This document shows positions 36,596-38,536 of a DNA stretch of 38,536 bases, one piece after another. A program made the translations under genes and the position numbers. The DNA lies in contig NZ_CAKUCL010000042.1 of assembly GCF_934643405.1 (NCBI RefSeq), forward strand, positions 1-38,536, in the 5' to 3' direction. Below the pieces are notes generated by a model, which was given only the letters and a program-made list of their open reading frames with translations, made no database searches and was not told where the DNA came from. The stretch is from an uncultured Actinoplanes sp. Lineage in GTDB: Bacteria; Actinomycetota; Actinomycetes; Mycobacteriales; Micromonosporaceae. Positions within the stretch are counted from its first letter, which is position 1. Each line of letters starts with the position of its first letter.

Positions 36596-37186
36596 CTACG
36601 GCCGCCGTCGAGTTTCCGGTGCGGCGAACACCAGGTCCACATGGGCGTCCAGCGCCGCCAGCGCCTGCGCCGGCGAGTACTGGCCGCCCAGCAGGTAGAC
36701 GCCCAGACCCTCCATCAAGGCCAGCAGGGCGGCCGCGGCCGGCTCGGCCGGGGTGACCGGCAGCAGGCCGGCGATGAACGCCACCAGCTGGGCCGTGTCC
36801 TCGCGCAACGACGCCGAGGCGGCGGGCCGCACCGCCGTGTACGCGAGGAAGGCCAGCGCCACCCGGCCGTCCTCGCGCGAGGCGTCGTCCAGCGGGAGCA
36901 GCGCGGCGATGAGCGCGCGCACCAGCGCGCGCGGCGCCGGGTCCGGTCCCAGGCCGGCCACGGCCGCCTCCACCCGGGCCTGGCTGCGGTCCTTCACCAC
37001 CGACAACGCGAACGCCATCATCTCGTCCTTGGTGCGGAAGTAGTGCTGCACCATCCCGGCGGACACCCCGGCCGCGGCGGCCACGTGCCGCAGGCTGACC
37101 GCCTCCAGGCCCTGCTCGGCGGCGACCCGCATCAGCGCGTCGGCGATCAGCCGGCGGCGCGACTCGTGGTCGACCTTCTTGGGCAT
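36596..37186 (-). CDS. TetR-family transcriptional regulator
   Basis: This 196-residue repressor-type regulator has an N-terminal HTH (RLIADALMRVAAEQGLEAVS, then VAAAAGVSAGMVQHYFRTKDEM, residues about 11-55) and a helical ligand-binding domain (TetR_C_6/BetI-like). The ligand is unknown. Its stop is TAG. It lies 13 bases downstream of the PdxH-Rph fusion on the same strand, possibly as one transcript. It is also the nearest candidate protein for the inverted repeat between the biosynthetic operons, though that link is only a guess. Confidence 0.92.
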   Translation of the reverse strand: MPKKVDHESRRRLIADALMRVAAEQGLEAVSLRHVAAAAGVSAGMVQHYFRTKDEMMAFALSVVKDRSQARVEAAVAGLGPDPAPRALVRALIAALLPLDDASREDGRVALAFLAYTAVRPAASASLREDTAQLVAFIAGLLPVTPAEPAAAALLALMEGLGVYLLGGQYSPAQALAALDAHVDLVFAAPETRRRP

Positions 37187-37199
37187 GGCGACGATGGTG

Positions 37200-38536
37200 T
37201 CACAGGGTGATCGTGACCGTTCCGGACGCGCCGTCGACCGTGACGATCTGGCCGGTGGCGATCCGCGTGGTGGCGCCGGGCACGCTGATCACGGCCGGGA
37301 TGCCGTACTCGCGGGCCACCGTCGGGCCGTGCGCCATGATCGCGCCGGTCTCGGTGACCAGGGCGGCCGCGGTCAGGAAGAGCGGCGTCCAGCCGGGGTC
37401 GGTGGTCGCGGCGACCAGGATCTCGCCGGGTTCGACGCGGGCGGCGGCCGGGTCGTCGATCACCCGGGCCGGGCCGGTCACCCGTCCGGCGGCGGCGCCG
37501 ACTCCTCTCAGGACCCCGTCCGGGCCGCCCGCCGCGGGGAGGGTCGCCTCCACGTCCGTACCGTCGGAGAGCAACGCCACCGGGACCGCCTTGCGCCGCA
37601 TCTCCCGCCGGTGCACCGCCCGCCGCCCGGCGATCAGCGCCCGCTGATCGGCGCCGGCCAGGGCCGCCTCGACCTCGTCGGGCGTCAGGAACATGATGTC
37701 GTCCGCCGTCTCGAACAGCGACGAGCCGATCAGGAGCAACTGCTTGCGTACGGCGTCCAGCCGGTACAGCCCGGCGAACTTCCCGGCCTCGCGCAGTCCG
37801 GCCAGCCGCCGCGCCCGCCGCAGCAGGAAGATCGCGAGCCGTCCCCGCACCGGCCGCCGCCACCGCACCCGGCGGGCCAGCTCGTCGAGGACCCGTCCGG
37901 CGTCCTCGGCCGCGCGGGCGAACCGCCGGTCGGGCGCCTGCGCGGGGTCGTCGACGCGCAGGTAGTTGGCGATGGCGGCGAAGACCGGCGCCGGGTCCTC
38001 CGACCACCGCGGCACCCCGACGTCCGCCTCGGCGGTGCCACGATGCCCGTACCGGGAGAGGAAGGCGTCGAGACCGATGTCCGGGAGCGACCCGGCGAGA
38101 TGGCGTCGCGCCAGCTCGCCCGCCGGGGTGCCGAGCAGCAGATCCCGGTGCGCCGAGGCCGCCGACGCGAGCCGCCACAGCGCCAGGTCCATCTCGATCG
38201 TCACGTTGTGCGGGACGCCGCGCAGCACCGCGTGGACCTCGTCGTCCGTCGCGATCCCGCGCAGCAGGCGCGCGGGCAGCGCGGACGCGAGCAGGCCGGC
38301 CACGATCGGCCAGGTCAGGTCGTCGGCCGCGTCGCTCGGGCCGTCGTCGCGCACGAACCGCAGCCGGTCGTGCAGCCGGTCGGCGCCGCCCTGCCAGAAC
38401 TCGATCCGCTCCGGCACCACCCGGTAGCCGCCCCAGACCGGCGGGCGCGGCACCGGGCCGTCGCCGGTCTCCTCGTCGAGCAGCCGCACCCGCTGCTCCA
38501 GCTCCTCGCGGGAGTCGACGAGCGTGGACTGCACCG
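37200..38536 (-). CDS. Chimera: PdxH C-terminus fused to Rph-like (PEP-utilising) C-terminal part; runs off the window
   Basis: The first about 62 visible residues are the C-terminal dimerisation part of pyridoxamine-phosphate oxidase (QSTLVDSREELE, PRPPVWGGYRV, RIEFWQGGADRLHDRLRF). Without a stop or frame change the protein continues as a rifampin-phosphotransferase/PEP-synthase-like protein. That part has NVTIEMDLALWRLA, YGHRGTAEADVGVPRW, DDIMFLTPDEVEAAL, and the swivelling His domain with TDPGWTPLF and the phosphohistidine in ETGAIMAHGPTVAREYGIPAV. The N-terminal ATP-grasp domain of Rph (about 300 residues) and the early substrate domain are absent. Either a deletion fused two neighbouring genes, or this is a stable novel fusion. 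Phosphotransfer is unlikely without the ATP domain. The 5' end lies beyond the window. Confidence 0.8.
   Translation of the reverse strand, partial: VQSTLVDSREELEQRVRLLDEETGDGPVPRPPVWGGYRVVPERIEFWQGGADRLHDRLRFVRDDGPSDAADDLTWPIVAGLLASALPARLLRGIATDDEVHAVLRGVPHNVTIEMDLALWRLASAASAHRDLLLGTPAGELARRHLAGSLPDIGLDAFLSRYGHRGTAEADVGVPRWSEDPAPVFAAIANYLRVDDPAQAPDRRFARAAEDAGRVLDELARRVRWRRPVRGRLAIFLLRRARRLAGLREAGKFAGLYRLDAVRKQLLLIGSSLFETADDIMFLTPDEVEAALAGADQRALIAGRRAVHRREMRRKAVPVALLSDGTDVEATLPAAGGPDGVLRGVGAAAGRVTGPARVIDDPAAARVEPGEILVAATTDPGWTPLFLTAAALVTETGAIMAHGPTVAREYGIPAVISVPGATTRIATGQIVTVDGASGTVTITL

Noticed and set aside
36346..36756. Plus-strand frame across the end of the sialidase-like gene and the TetR gene
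   Set aside because: No similarity; it crosses two real genes and the DIP1984-like fragment on the other strand explains the only conserved part.

Overview
The window is about 38.5 kb of very GC-rich DNA with actinomycete features: GTG starts, many 4-base ATGA/GTGA stop-start overlaps, MbtH-coupled NRPS genes, and HelR- and Rph-type genes. The style suggests a filamentous actinomycete, possibly Micromonosporaceae or Streptomyces-like; nothing here fixes the genus.

Left flank (1-9479). A perfect-looking rifamycin-associated element (87-106) precedes a shrunken glycosyltransferase remnant, which is translationally coupled to a helR-type RNA-polymerase-recycling ATPase. Next come an alanine racemase and a D-Ala-D-Ala-type ligase on the minus strand, with a STAND NTPase regulator between them on the plus strand. 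A DUF488 gene, a half-length TRIC/UPF0126 remnant, a GC-rich gap with a 49-bp tandem duplication and a secreted M1 aminopeptidase follow.

Biosynthetic core (9482-32369). Two divergent, tightly overlapping operons share a roughly 350-bp control region (21414-21762) that holds a perfect inverted repeat. The minus-strand operon reads: ketopantoate-reductase-like enzyme, ACP, NRPS C-A-PCP with a PKS-type linker tail but no AT, free-standing type I KS, MbtH protein, NRPS A-PCP, NRPS A-PCP-C (serine code DVWHISLIDK), ATP-grasp ligase. The plus-strand operon reads: large tryptophan-2,3-dioxygenase (TDO)-like protein, MFS exporter, KAS II-like KS, short KS-like partner without the Cys, ANL adenylating enzyme, type II thioesterase, RsgA-like GTPase, short MarE-like TDO homologue, methyltransferase, cupin, PLP aminotransferase. 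The last three match the three-enzyme beta-methyltryptophan route of the maremycin and streptonigrin pathways. The core therefore looks like a hybrid NRPS/PKS pathway that makes beta-methyltryptophan, oxidises its indole ring with one or two TDO-fold haem enzymes, and joins it to serine and a short ketide. The maremycin/FR900452 family is the closest chemotype I can propose, but the gene set is not one I recognise as described.

Right flank (32386-38536). It contains a small membrane protein, a second MFS transporter, a VOC protein, a class I methyltransferase, a BNR/sialidase-type protein, a DIP1984-family fragment, a TetR regulator and, running off the edge, an in-frame chimera of a PdxH C-terminus with the C-terminal part of a rifampin-phosphotransferase-like protein. 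Several eroded or fused genes therefore sit on both sides of an intact biosynthetic core.
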